Assembly: GCF_049562855.1 (NCBI RefSeq)
Contig: NZ_CP186925.1
Coordinates: 1,612,001-1,676,000, forward strand
Length of the DNA: 64,000 nucleotides
Direction: 5' to 3'
Source of the DNA: Ruminococcus_C callidus
GTDB taxonomy: Bacteria; Bacillota; Clostridia; Oscillospirales; Ruminococcaceae
Made by a program: the position numbers and the translations under genes. Position 1 is the first letter of the stretch; each line of letters opens with the position of its first letter. This document shows positions 17,380 through 26,113 of the stretch, in pieces. The notes under the pieces are model-generated. The model was not told the origin of the DNA and ran no database searches. It was given only the letters and a program-made list of their open reading frames with translations.

Positions 17380-19010
17380 TTTTTCCTCCTTGGTATTGGC
17401 CAATGCTCCGTTACAGAATGACCATCTCGAAAATAGAACTTCAGTCTGTCTTCTTCCACATCGATATGGTCAATTCTCCGTTCAAACTCCTCTTCATTAA
17501 ATGCATCAATGCTGAGAACCTGTGCTGCCATAGTACGCAGCAAATCATCACGAAGACTTGCGGAATTACATCCTTTATGTTCCGAACATCTCCAGTGACT
17601 AACTTTGTCGCCATTTGCAGAGGTGCGTGTGCCTTTCCGGAAATTACATCCGCACCTTACGCATTTAATCACTTTTGAGAAACAAGTCATATCCGCCCGA
17701 TTCGGTCTTTTTCCATTTCTGCGTTTCAAGGAAGTTGCAGCCCTTCGTTCTTCCGTCCAGCAGTCCTGATGTCCTGTGTTTTTACACGCTTCCGTTACAA
17801 CTGTTCCATCTTTCAGATGAAACTCTAATGTTTCACGCTTCGGAACGTAAATAACATCCACACGTTCAAGAAAAACAGACTCATCAAATTCCTGCAATCC
17901 AAGTACTTTTGCACAGGTTTCCTGCAAGTGCTTATGATTGATACTGCCGCCGACAGTACAGCGACCGCCTTTTATCTTTCGGCTTCCACAAAGCCAGTAT
18001 TCTGCATAACCTCGGTCTGTTCTGATTTCATGCATATAGCTTTTATGGCAGAAAGGACACTTGATTTTTCCTGTAAAGCAGCAGGTATTCAGTGATTTGT
18101 TTGCCAGAGGGCCTAACTTTTTCCTTCTTTCCATTTCCTCCTGCACCCACCTGAAAGTCTCCATATCTATAATGGCTTCATGCGTATTTTCCACATAGTA
18201 CTTTGGCAGTTCGCCGTTATTCTTCTTTCGGTGTTTGGTAATCGGGTCGGTAATGTATTCCTTTTGCAGAAGCATATTGCCTGTATACGTGATATTGGTC
18301 AGAATAACCTTTATATTGGAATCTATCCAGCGATATCCTCTCTTTGTTGTGATACCTTCGGCATTCAGTTCCCGTTCCGTTTCCAGCCTTGATTTTCCGT
18401 CAAGGAAGTTTCGGAATATTCTCTTTACAATTTCTGCTTCTTCCGGGACAACGACCAGTTTGTCATCAACCCATTCATAGCCGAGTATTGGATTTCGATT
18501 GCATGGATCACCTTTTTCAAAGCGTTTCCGAATGCCCCACTTTACATTTTCAGAAAGACTACGGCTTTCTTCCTGTGCAAAGCTGGCGAGAATGGTCAGC
18601 ATCAGTTCGCCATCACCCGACAAGGAATTGATGTTCTCTTTTTCAAATCGTACTTCAACACCGATATCTTTCAGATGCCGTATCGTTTCCAGAAGGTCCA
18701 CGGTGTTTCTGGCAAATCGTGATATACTCTTGCAAAGGATAATATCAATGAGTCCTTTTTCACAGTCAGAAATCATTCTTTGAAACTCCTGCCGTTTCTT
18801 GGTCTCTGTTCCTGATATAAAATTATCAGCATAAACTCCTGCATACTCCCATTCGGGATTCTTTTGTATCAGTTCGCTATAGTAGCTTATTTGTGCTGAC
18901 ATTGAATGCATAAGGCGTTCACACTCCATTGATACACGAGCATAAGCAGCCACTCGCTTTCGCCTTGGCAATACGGGCTCCGTAGGTTCTATTTTGATGA
19001 TTTTACGCAT
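17367..19010 (-). CDS. Large serine recombinase 2 with doubled zinc ribbon, 547 aa
   Basis: Catalytic domain with VAAYARVSMECERL and CKSISRFARNTVDLL; recombinase domain with PILGYEWVDD and ILTNITYTGNMLLQKE. Two zinc-ribbon units follow, CPFCHKSY...CGSRKIKGGRC and CVRCGCNF...WRCSEHKGC, each ending in a matching beta motif (LEFHLKDGTVVTE and LKFYFRDGHSVTE), so the C-terminal module is an internal duplication. It lacks the long coiled coil of recombinase 1. ATG 19010 follows GGAGAG. It may work as a hetero-pair with recombinase 1. Confidence 0.9.
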   Translation of the reverse strand: MRKIIKIEPTEPVLPRRKRVAAYARVSMECERLMHSMSAQISYYSELIQKNPEWEYAGVYADNFISGTETKKRQEFQRMISDCEKGLIDIILCKSISRFARNTVDLLETIRHLKDIGVEVRFEKENINSLSGDGELMLTILASFAQEESRSLSENVKWGIRKRFEKGDPCNRNPILGYEWVDDKLVVVPEEAEIVKRIFRNFLDGKSRLETERELNAEGITTKRGYRWIDSNIKVILTNITYTGNMLLQKEYITDPITKHRKKNNGELPKYYVENTHEAIIDMETFRWVQEEMERRKKLGPLANKSLNTCCFTGKIKCPFCHKSYMHEIRTDRGYAEYWLCGSRKIKGGRCTVGGSINHKHLQETCAKVLGLQEFDESVFLERVDVIYVPKRETLEFHLKDGTVVTEACKNTGHQDCWTEERRAATSLKRRNGKRPNRADMTCFSKVIKCVRCGCNFRKGTRTSANGDKVSHWRCSEHKGCNSASLRDDLLRTMAAQVLSIDAFNEEEFERRIDHIDVEEDRLKFYFRDGHSVTEHWPIPRRKKCQK

Positions 19011-19035
19011 AACAGCTCTCCTTTCACTACACATA

Positions 19036-19209
19036 TTACCGCTGTTCAGGCTCTAAGTCAACGAATAATGTGCCGATTTTCGGCTCGTATTTCTCCCTGA
19101 ACATTGTATCAATCTGACGATATTCATCCTCCGAAATCAGATTTGCATGAAACATCTTCTTTACAATGCCCATCGTCACCTGGTACATGGCTTCCTTCTG
19201 AATATCCAT
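19036..19209 (-). CDS. Small SHOCT-like protein, 57 aa
   Basis: MDIQKEAMYQVTMGIVKKM, then LISEDEYRQIDTMF and KYEPKIG: the two-helix SHOCT-like pattern (a helix followed by x-LISxxEYxxID). GGAGGTG lies before the ATG at 19209, so the longer frame upstream is not used. It sits between the HTH protein and recombinase 2, a place where such proteins are common in Clostridia phages and ICEs; they may help the recombinase choose direction, which is unproven. Confidence 0.75.
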   Translation of the reverse strand: MDIQKEAMYQVTMGIVKKMFHANLISEDEYRQIDTMFREKYEPKIGTLFVDLEPEQR

Positions 19210-19576
19210 CTTTTTCACCTCCGAATCGTGCAAGAATATAACATCTGTGGCAGCAGTATTTTCTGTGATTATTGCCGTATGCCTGAAAAGGCTTACCACA
19301 ATTTGAGCAGATAAAATCATACATAGCTTTCCTGTTAACATCTTTTATATGAGCATTCCACCACTTCATTCTGCATTTATCCGAACAGAACTTTTTCTGA
19401 CGTACTCTTGGCGGCTGCGTGATTGGCTCGCCGCAGCAAAGGCAGAACTGCCCTTTATGTCTGCTGCAAAAGGATTTTATCGTGTTGACAGACAATCCTA
19501 CAGTTTCTGCAATCTTAGAAAACGACATTCCCTTTGAACGCAATGTGAGTACAGTAGATTTTTGTGCATCTGTCAT
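19124..19576 (-). CDS. HTH plus two zinc-ribbon protein, 150 aa
   Basis: Residues 1-40 are a sigma-like helix-turn-helix (MTDAQKSTVLTLRSKGMSFS, KIAETVGLSVNTIKSFCSRH). Two zinc ribbons follow: CLCCGEPI...KKFCSDKCRMKWW and CSNCGKPF...KYCCHRCYILA. The last 30 residues run out of frame over the SHOCT-like gene and are probably a tail caused by loss of an earlier stop. ATG 19576 follows GGAGG by 8 nt. It heads the recombinase operon and could regulate it or bind the att DNA. Confidence 0.75.
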   Translation of the reverse strand: MTDAQKSTVLTLRSKGMSFSKIAETVGLSVNTIKSFCSRHKGQFCLCCGEPITQPPRVRQKKFCSDKCRMKWWNAHIKDVNRKAMYDFICSNCGKPFQAYGNNHRKYCCHRCYILARFGGEKDGYSEGSHVPGDDGHCKEDVSCKSDFGG

Positions 19577-19633
19577 TGAAACCACCTCCTACTTTACATA
19601 GGACGGAAATATGGCTTTTGAGTACCGAAAAAC

Positions 19634-19678
19634 AAAAAATCCCCACGAAATATGAAAAAATCATATCTCGTGGGGATC
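19634..19678 (-). terminator. Terminator of the lysis operon
   Basis: On the minus strand ATCCCCACGA-GATATGA and TCATATT-TCGTGGGGA form a long stem followed by TTTTTTG, just after the amidase stop at 19683. It separates late transcription from the integration genes. Confidence 0.9.
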
Positions 19679-19682
19679 GTTA

Positions 19683-20681
19683 TCAGATGTCAGCCTTGTT
19701 CACCCAACCGGTCACATAAGAACCGGTAGGTGTTTTTCCGCAGTTTGCAGAAGAATTTGTAATACGCATTCTGCCATTTATCACTTGTCCATCATAGAGA
19801 TAGTACGTTCCGGATTTCTTTGTTCCGTTTTTGGCTGTGCTGGAGGAATACAAAGTGACATTGTTCAGCGTAATTTTTGTGTCTTTTGTATATGTCTTTT
19901 CAGCAACGGTATATACCGCTTTGCCTGAATTATCAAAAACGCTGTAACCTGCCTTGCAGGCTTTCTTTGCATTTTCCAGAGAAGAATATGCTCCAATCTG
20001 GCTCTTAGCGTCAGACCAGGACTTTCTTACTCTGTAAAGCTGATTTGCAGGTGTAGGATTTGAAGTTGTAGAACCAGTATTCAGATAAGATTCGACCTTC
20101 TTCTTAAATTCCGCCCAATGTGGCAGAATGTAGGCAGGACACATCTTGTAAGAATTTTTTGCAGTATTGAGATAGTCCACAGTACCACTTTTCCCGTCAC
20201 GTACATTCAGCCAATGGGTATGAGTGTAGAGGTGATTAATGTCAAGACCATACTTCTTCAGAAGTGCTGCGGCAAGTCTCGCACAGTTGTCTTCCGACTT
20301 CTTATCCGTAGAATTATACGCAGATGACATAATGCATTCAATGGCAATCGTTCTGTGGTTGCCGTTGCCGCTTCCATCAGCGGCGTGCCAGCCACTAAGC
20401 GTTAAAGGTAGATTCTGCCACGCACAGGTGTTGTCCACATAATAATGCACCCTGACATCTTTCATATTGCCATTGTAAGTTGCTCTGGTATACTGTTCTG
20501 CAGGAGTAGTTCCGCTTGCTACCGAAATCCAATCGGTATTGTGAACAGTGATACCGATAACTTTGCCCTCCATAGAAACGGTGGGCATTGCTATACTGTT
20601 TGGATTGTGTTTGGTGAGCAGATACTCGTTGATTTTTACTCCATTCAGAGTAGATGTGTTATCAGGTTTCAGAATTGCCAT
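19683..20681 (-). CDS. Phage endolysin: N-acetylmuramoyl-L-alanine amidase, 332 aa
   Basis: Residues 1-170 are an Amidase_2 domain: GITVHNTDW (zinc His), VHYYVDNTCAWQNLPL, HAADGSGNGNHRTIAIE (second His and catalytic Glu) and HTHWLN. It cuts the bond between muramic acid and the peptide stem. Residues about 220-250 look like a SPOR repeat (YRVRKSWSDAKSQIGAYSSL) and the last 80 like an SH3-type wall binder (YYLYDGQVINGRMRIT). ATG 20681 has AGGAGG about 10 nt upstream; the longer frame overlaps the holin. It is exported by the holin. Confidence 0.9.
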   Translation of the reverse strand: MAILKPDNTSTLNGVKINEYLLTKHNPNSIAMPTVSMEGKVIGITVHNTDWISVASGTTPAEQYTRATYNGNMKDVRVHYYVDNTCAWQNLPLTLSGWHAADGSGNGNHRTIAIECIMSSAYNSTDKKSEDNCARLAAALLKKYGLDINHLYTHTHWLNVRDGKSGTVDYLNTAKNSYKMCPAYILPHWAEFKKKVESYLNTGSTTSNPTPANQLYRVRKSWSDAKSQIGAYSSLENAKKACKAGYSVFDNSGKAVYTVAEKTYTKDTKITLNNVTLYSSSTAKNGTKKSGTYYLYDGQVINGRMRITNSSANCGKTPTGSYVTGWVNKADI

Positions 20682-21123
20682 GATCAGATTCCTCCTTGTC
20701 AGTTGTTTCTTCCATTCTGCCAACCTTGGTTTGCAGAACATCAATTGCTTTTTTGAATACCGGCGGATAGGGTACGCCCATCAGTGTGGTGTTTTCTACA
20801 ATAGACAGCAGCTCGTTCAGACAAAAGCTGATGCAGACTGCGTCACGTATGTAGTTTGTGCCGATGAGAATATCAATTCTCACACCAACCACAACCATCA
20901 GCAGAATACAGAACTTTTTCGCAAGACCAATCCAGCCTGCCTTGCTGTTGAGTGCTCCGCTTTTGCTGTGCTTGGATTTTCCCATAATTGCAGTGACGAG
21001 ACCTGTTGCAAAATCGATACCCATGAACACTACAAGTGTTGCAAGAGCCGAGTCCCATCCGCCAAACAGCGTGGCAATAAATCCGCCTACAATGCCTGCA
21101 ATTGTACAGATCCATTCTTTCAT
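20662..21123 (-). CDS. Phage holin, family 4 type, 153 aa
   Basis: Three to four hydrophobic segments (ICTIAGIVGGFIATLF, ALATLVVFMGIDFATGLVTA, FCILLMVVVGVRIDILIG) and a charged tail MEETTDKEESDHG match the holin_4 / toxin-secretion holin family. The internal KSGALNSKAGWIGLAKK is typical. It overlaps the endolysin start. ATG 21123 fits GGAGG better than the ATG at 21132. Confidence 0.88.
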   Translation of the reverse strand: MKEWICTIAGIVGGFIATLFGGWDSALATLVVFMGIDFATGLVTAIMGKSKHSKSGALNSKAGWIGLAKKFCILLMVVVGVRIDILIGTNYIRDAVCISFCLNELLSIVENTTLMGVPYPPVFKKAIDVLQTKVGRMEETTDKEESDHGNSET

Positions 21124-21128
21124 AAACA

Positions 21129-22745
21129 TCATCCTCCCATAAATTTGATTGATTTTATCATCGGATGTGAATTATCCGATGTGCCTTTGAAGGCAAGATA
21201 ATATTCTCCATCCGGTACGTTTTCCAATGACTGCATCACGGAAATATATGTATCGGAATAAAGCCATTTGAATTGTAAAGTTACTGCATTTCCTGCCTGT
21301 ATTTCCTCATAGATATACTGAGCAAGTTCAGCCCCGGTCTTGTCGGTTTTCTTCACCAGATAAAATTCAGCGTCCTGTGACGCACCGACTGTATAACTGA
21401 GAATCAGATTCATAGAAGAAGTGAGAGCAACAGGCGTCAGGCAAAGCACAAATACTGTTCCTGCCCAGCTGAAATCAGACTGATTGAAGTACAAAGCATA
21501 GTCATTCTCTGTACAGCAGAAATGGGGATAGCTTTCCGCAAAGCCTGCAAGCGAACGGTAACCGTCGTTGTAATAGGTGTAGACGCTCTCACCATATTTC
21601 TGCAAAGCATCACTGCCGGAAGAAAAGACCGTGATGTATTCGATGCCGGAACGGCTTTCAAGAGCGATAATTCTGGTTTCAAGAGCGAGGATTTCTTCTT
21701 CCTTTGTCTGAAAATCAAACTGAACAGAATCTCTTAGCTGCTGAGCATTGGCGTCTATTTCCTGAATTTCTGTATCAAATGAGTCGCATCTGCTTGTAAG
21801 CCCCATGATGTAGTCCATAGTGCTATCCTGCAAAGACTGTAATTTCTGCTGTAAAGCCTCGAAATCTGCTTTATTCGGATAATCCGACATATCAGGCGTG
21901 ACGCCATCTTTACCATCAACTCCATCTTTTCCGGGCTGTCCGTCGGTACCGTCTTTACCTTTTAAGCTCTCAAGCCATTCAGTTTCTGTTCCGGTAAATC
22001 CATGCTCTACAGCAATAATGTATGCAGATTTTCCGTCAGTTCCGGGCGTACCGTCAATGCCATCTTTACCGTCCTGTCCATTTGTCCCGTCAATTCCATC
22101 TTTGCCGGGTTGTCCGTCAATACCGTTTTTTCCTTTTAAGCTCTCAAGCCATTCAGATTCTGTGCCAAAATAGCCATTTGCAATGGCGATTTCATATGCA
22201 GATTTTCCATCAATTCCATCTTTACCGTCCTGACCATTTTTTCCGTCAACTCCATCTTTTCCGTCTTTACCTTTTAAGCTCTCAAGCCACTCAGCTTCTG
22301 TACCAATAAAGCCATTCTCTACAGCAATCTCAAATGCAGACTTGCCGTCAGCACCTTTTTCACTTATCTTTTGAAGCAACTGCTGGTATAGGTCAGGCGT
22401 TGGCGGTACATTGCTGCTTTCACCGTCAAAACCAGATGGTCTGATATGCAGGGTTTTCACAACCGTTGTTGCCCTGACTGTTTCAGATGATTCTGCGTCA
22501 TAACCGAAAAGAGACATCTTCACAGCACCGGCTGCAAGTTCCGCCGGCAGATGACAGCTTGTCTCGTCAAATCCGAGAACTCTGTTGTAAGTGAACTCGT
22601 CCTGTGTGAACTGCACCACTTTATGCAGGGGTTTCCAGCTGTTATCAAATACAAAATGTATCTTTACAAAAGCAATCTGATCAGCTGCAATGACCTCATG
22701 CTCCAGCGTTTCGATGTTCTGTCCCTTTACAAGAAATTTTATCAT
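21129..22745 (-). CDS. Collagen-like tail fibre protein, 538 aa
   Basis: Residues 1-135 form a baseplate-binding domain (MIKFLVKGQNIETLEHEV). Three copies of a 25-residue unit of the type KSAYEIAIANGYFGTESEWL follow, separated by Gly-X-Y collagen repeats (GKDGKDGVDGKNGQDGKDG). A coiled coil then leads into a beta-rich C-terminal head (from about 345). This is a trimeric fibre that likely binds the cell surface. The repeats make it prone to length change by recombination. It overlaps the LRR gene end by 4 bp. Confidence 0.85.
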   Translation of the reverse strand: MIKFLVKGQNIETLEHEVIAADQIAFVKIHFVFDNSWKPLHKVVQFTQDEFTYNRVLGFDETSCHLPAELAAGAVKMSLFGYDAESSETVRATTVVKTLHIRPSGFDGESSNVPPTPDLYQQLLQKISEKGADGKSAFEIAVENGFIGTEAEWLESLKGKDGKDGVDGKNGQDGKDGIDGKSAYEIAIANGYFGTESEWLESLKGKNGIDGQPGKDGIDGTNGQDGKDGIDGTPGTDGKSAYIIAVEHGFTGTETEWLESLKGKDGTDGQPGKDGVDGKDGVTPDMSDYPNKADFEALQQKLQSLQDSTMDYIMGLTSRCDSFDTEIQEIDANAQQLRDSVQFDFQTKEEEILALETRIIALESRSGIEYITVFSSGSDALQKYGESVYTYYNDGYRSLAGFAESYPHFCCTENDYALYFNQSDFSWAGTVFVLCLTPVALTSSMNLILSYTVGASQDAEFYLVKKTDKTGAELAQYIYEEIQAGNAVTLQFKWLYSDTYISVMQSLENVPDGEYYLAFKGTSDNSHPMIKSIKFMGG

Positions 22746-24127
22746 GCCTTCACTTCCTTCCACGTTTCCGTATCTGCATCATATTCCATATATCCATCCA
22801 GGCACTGAATTTTGACAAGGGGACTATCTACTGTACTGCTTGAATGACCGTCCCAGTTTGTGTTCTTTTTCACAGCGTTCCATTCAGCAAGACTGCCCTC
22901 ATAGGTGATTTGCGTGAGGCTTTCACAGTAGTTGAAACAGCCACCGATAAGTTCTGTTGTGCTTTTGGTGATCGTGAAATTCTTCAGCTTGATACAGCGT
23001 ACAAACATTCTGTCACCGATAACCTTACCGCTGTAGCGAACAGTTTCAAGCTTCTGACATTCTCCAAACGCCTGTTCACCGACTGTTGTAACAGATGCAG
23101 GAATGGTAAGGGATTTGATAGCTGTACCTGAAAAGGCGAACTTTGCAATCTCGGTCACTTTAGACGGAATTGTAATTTCAGTCAGTCCGTAAAGATTCTG
23201 ATGAACCAGATATTCATCAATGTGCGGTATGAAACTATTTCGCTTGATGGTTTTGAGCGTTGTCGGAAGAGCGGCTATTTTCAGATTGTTGCAGTATTGA
23301 AATGCATATTCACCAACCGTTGTGATGCCCTCTGAGACGACAACAGAAGTGATGTTATCATTTTCGCAGAACGGAGATTTGTTTCCGCTTGTTTCATATG
23401 CACCTACATAATCATACATTGCCCCCGTGCCTTTGAGAATCAGTCTGCCGTCAGAATAGAGAACGTAATTGATATCAGCGCCGCATTTGCCCACTGAAAC
23501 CACATCTCCGGTCATTTCATTTACCTTTGTTGCAAGTTCTGCCACCTGATTGGTCAGCTGAAGAATGGTTGAATTGTAATCCTTTATCTGTGCTGTAATC
23601 TCCGAAAGCTGTGACATCATATCCGTGACCTTGCATTTTCCGAGAATACATCGGACATAACCGCAGTAGGTTGTATTCTCTCGATAATCCGTCACTTTGA
23701 TTTCTGCTGCACCGGCATCAATCCTGACGGCACAAAGGGTGAGATATGTTTTGGTTTCTGTATCTTTGAATCTTGGAATTGACGGCGATGTGGCAGGCGT
23801 ACCGGATAGAATTTCAAACTCTATCTTACGATAATTTTCGCCGGTATTACAGCAGATACCCACTGATAAATATCTGCCCAGAGATTCATTCACATAGCCT
23901 GATAAATCATAGGTATACGGCGTATCGGAAAGAAAGTAATGTCCGTTTATCCACGCCTTACCGCTGCCAATGGTCAGCTTTAGCTTGTTTGCTGTCAGCT
24001 TGAAACACTGACCGTAGTTATCCTGAATGCCGTTGCAGATGATACTGCCAAGATAATCGCAGAAATTCTCGGCAGTATACGTTCTGTCAAGATTCTTTGC
24101 GTTGAAAAATCCATATGAAAATGCCAT
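22742..24127 (-). CDS. Tail/receptor protein with BspA-type leucine-rich repeats, 461 aa
   Basis: The first 190 residues look like a phage baseplate wedge (AFSYGFFNAKNLDRTYTAEN, GSGKAWINGHYFLSD), then a coiled coil (MMSQLSEITAQIKDYNSTIL). From about 210 on it is a BspA/LRR_5 repeat array: VGEYAFQYCNNLKIAALP, ITIPSKVTEIAKFAFSGT, LTIPASVTTVGEQAFGEC. BspA repeats are known from surface adhesins, so this is a receptor-binding candidate. ATG 24127 has AGGAGG at good spacing. Confidence 0.82.
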   Translation of the reverse strand: MAFSYGFFNAKNLDRTYTAENFCDYLGSIICNGIQDNYGQCFKLTANKLKLTIGSGKAWINGHYFLSDTPYTYDLSGYVNESLGRYLSVGICCNTGENYRKIEFEILSGTPATSPSIPRFKDTETKTYLTLCAVRIDAGAAEIKVTDYRENTTYCGYVRCILGKCKVTDMMSQLSEITAQIKDYNSTILQLTNQVAELATKVNEMTGDVVSVGKCGADINYVLYSDGRLILKGTGAMYDYVGAYETSGNKSPFCENDNITSVVVSEGITTVGEYAFQYCNNLKIAALPTTLKTIKRNSFIPHIDEYLVHQNLYGLTEITIPSKVTEIAKFAFSGTAIKSLTIPASVTTVGEQAFGECQKLETVRYSGKVIGDRMFVRCIKLKNFTITKSTTELIGGCFNYCESLTQITYEGSLAEWNAVKKNTNWDGHSSSTVDSPLVKIQCLDGYMEYDADTETWKEVKA

Positions 24128-24129
24128 AG

Positions 24130-25242
24130 TCATACCTCCTTGAATGTGGGTGTGAGATTTCTTCCGTTCTGGTCGAAGCTTTCAATCATACCGATCAGCT
24201 GTATTTTATTCTGTCTCAGACCAAATCTGCGGTGTTCTACGGTAACAAAATCGCCAACAAAATAGTCCCTGTTATACTGAAACTGCGTAGACTGTACCGC
24301 AATCTGCGATTCGGAAACCACAAGTGGCTGCACCATACTTTCTTTGCCTTTTTCCTGTAAAAGGTTAATGTATTCATCATTGGGAATTGGCTTGGTTTCG
24401 CCGTCTTCCTGTTCTTCGTCCGCCATATCCTTTGCGTCAACATACACCTCATAGCGGTCAAGGTGTTCCGGTTCATCGCCGTCACAATATGTGGTGCGTT
24501 TTCTCTCTTCTCCTTCGCCTTTACCCAATATATAGGCATAATTTCTCTGCACAGAACTATCTGTGGAATAGGAAAATGAAAGCAGATTGTTGTATCCATC
24601 TGAGAAAACAATATGTGGGTTATCATCTTGTAAGATACTTCTATCTGTACCCTCTGACAATTCCAGCAGCATTTCATACTGTTCATCGGTTGTCTTTGCC
24701 AGTCGTATATTGGCAGTCCCACCGATTTTCTCACAGATGGTGTATACCCATTTCATAAGGTTATCGTAGCTGATTTGCAGTTTAGTATCTTGTTTCCAGC
24801 AAGAACCGGAAGAATCACCAATCGAAAGCCCCGGAATCTTTCTCGCACCTGTTCTGCAGGCGTTGTAATAAACCACATTGTTCACAATCTGTGCGTATGA
24901 AACTTTCTTTGTAAAGTTGAATGTAGGACAAATGATTCTTCTTTCCAGAAGACACATTAAAAAGCGACCGCTCACAATGAGATAATCGCCGTCCTCTGCA
25001 TCTGTTTCCAGCTGTACCGATTCAATCAGTCCGTAGTGTTCTTTATCATCATCACGACCCACAATTCTGCCTGTCCGGAAGATTTCAATATTTTTCGTAG
25101 ATGCCGCAATGTACACTTCAAATACACCGCAGGCATAGTATTCAATATCCCAAAGCAGCGAAGAAAAGCTGTCACACACAGCCTCCAGGGTTATGGAGAG
25201 TTTGTCCTCTATGGGAATCATGTTGTATATTTCAATTTGCAT
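24130..25242 (-). CDS. Siphovirus Gp37-like tail protein, 370 aa
   Basis: Matches the ReqiPepy6 Gp37-like family by its start (MQIEIYNMIPIEDKLSITLE), SLLWDIEYYACGVFEVYIA, FLMCLLERRIICPTFNF and the end VEHRRFGLRQNKIQLIGMIE. These proteins sit at the tail tip and resemble gp27/tail-hub proteins. It lies between the distal tail protein and the fibre genes, the usual place. Confidence 0.85.
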   Translation of the reverse strand: MQIEIYNMIPIEDKLSITLEAVCDSFSSLLWDIEYYACGVFEVYIAASTKNIEIFRTGRIVGRDDDKEHYGLIESVQLETDAEDGDYLIVSGRFLMCLLERRIICPTFNFTKKVSYAQIVNNVVYYNACRTGARKIPGLSIGDSSGSCWKQDTKLQISYDNLMKWVYTICEKIGGTANIRLAKTTDEQYEMLLELSEGTDRSILQDDNPHIVFSDGYNNLLSFSYSTDSSVQRNYAYILGKGEGEERKRTTYCDGDEPEHLDRYEVYVDAKDMADEEQEDGETKPIPNDEYINLLQEKGKESMVQPLVVSESQIAVQSTQFQYNRDYFVGDFVTVEHRRFGLRQNKIQLIGMIESFDQNGRNLTPTFKEV

Positions 25243-25245
25243 TTT

Positions 25246-26097
25246 TCACACTCCCAAGTACGCATTGCGGTGTATCAGACGGACTTTAAGACTTGACAGT
25301 CCCTCAGACGCACGAACATAAAACTTATTTTCTCCCTGCTTTAAGGTCAGCCAGGTGGAACCCGAAACAAGCCGGTTGATAATATTAGTAACAACACCCT
25401 CACGTTCCAGTGTAACCGTCTTATTGCCTGTTTTCGTAGTTATGGTGATAACATCGCCGTCTTTGATGTCACCGAGAATCTGCATATATTCGTCTGTAGC
25501 TGCATTGTAAATAGTCGGATTCTTTGCAGGACCTCCGCTGATTTCAAGGATAAAGCCCACTTCATCACCGTCATTGACAATGGTCATGATGTTTTGTGTG
25601 CTGTATTGACCGATTGGAAACGGCTCATCATTATCGGGGAAGATGAAGTGGAAAGCACCACGGATTTTGGAATACTCCGCAATCTGGGTTTCCGTGGAAT
25701 ACCAGTAAATATCGGGACAGAGAATAGATATCTGCCCTTTGGTCAGCATCTCAAAGTTCTCCATTTCGCAGGTTTCAACAATACCCTCGGCATACACAGA
25801 AATGTTTTTTGTGGAGTAATATATTTTGATGTAGCGTGACGGCTTGACCACCTGATACAGCTCATGCCTGCGTTTCTCCACATCAAAGCCACGCATTTCA
25901 AAAGGAATGACCACGTTTCGCTTTTCAATGAAAGCATTGTTGAGGTAAGAACCGTCCATTCCGGCATAGCTTGATGTGCTGACTGTTCCGGCAGGTGGAT
26001 TCAGTCCTTCAATCTTTGAGAACATGAACCTGTTTGCTGTTCTGGACAGGTTAATTTGCTGACCGGTTTCGTTTTCCAGGATTAGGTGATAGAACAT
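25246..26097 (-). CDS. Distal tail (Dit-like) protein, 283 aa
   Basis: Begins MFYHLILENETGQQINLSRT and contains AGMDGSYLNNAFIEKRNVVI and the oligomer-type RGFDVEKRRHELYQVV, features of the phage tail / Dit family that caps the tube and holds the baseplate. The C-terminal galectin-like half ends SGSTWLTLKQGENKFYVRA. It follows the tape measure gene directly. Confidence 0.87.
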   Translation of the reverse strand: MFYHLILENETGQQINLSRTANRFMFSKIEGLNPPAGTVSTSSYAGMDGSYLNNAFIEKRNVVIPFEMRGFDVEKRRHELYQVVKPSRYIKIYYSTKNISVYAEGIVETCEMENFEMLTKGQISILCPDIYWYSTETQIAEYSKIRGAFHFIFPDNDEPFPIGQYSTQNIMTIVNDGDEVGFILEISGGPAKNPTIYNAATDEYMQILGDIKDGDVITITTKTGNKTVTLEREGVVTNIINRLVSGSTWLTLKQGENKFYVRASEGLSSLKVRLIHRNAYLGV

Positions 26098-26113
26098 CTG
26101 GAATCACTCCTTT

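Noticed and set aside
19124..19209. Frameshift between the HTH protein and the SHOCT-like protein to make a fusion
   Set aside because: The SHOCT-like gene has its own strong ribosome site and start, so two separate genes are simpler.
21898..22309. Plus-strand Ser/Pro repeat ORFs
   Set aside because: They are the reverse reading of the collagen repeats of the tail fibre gene.
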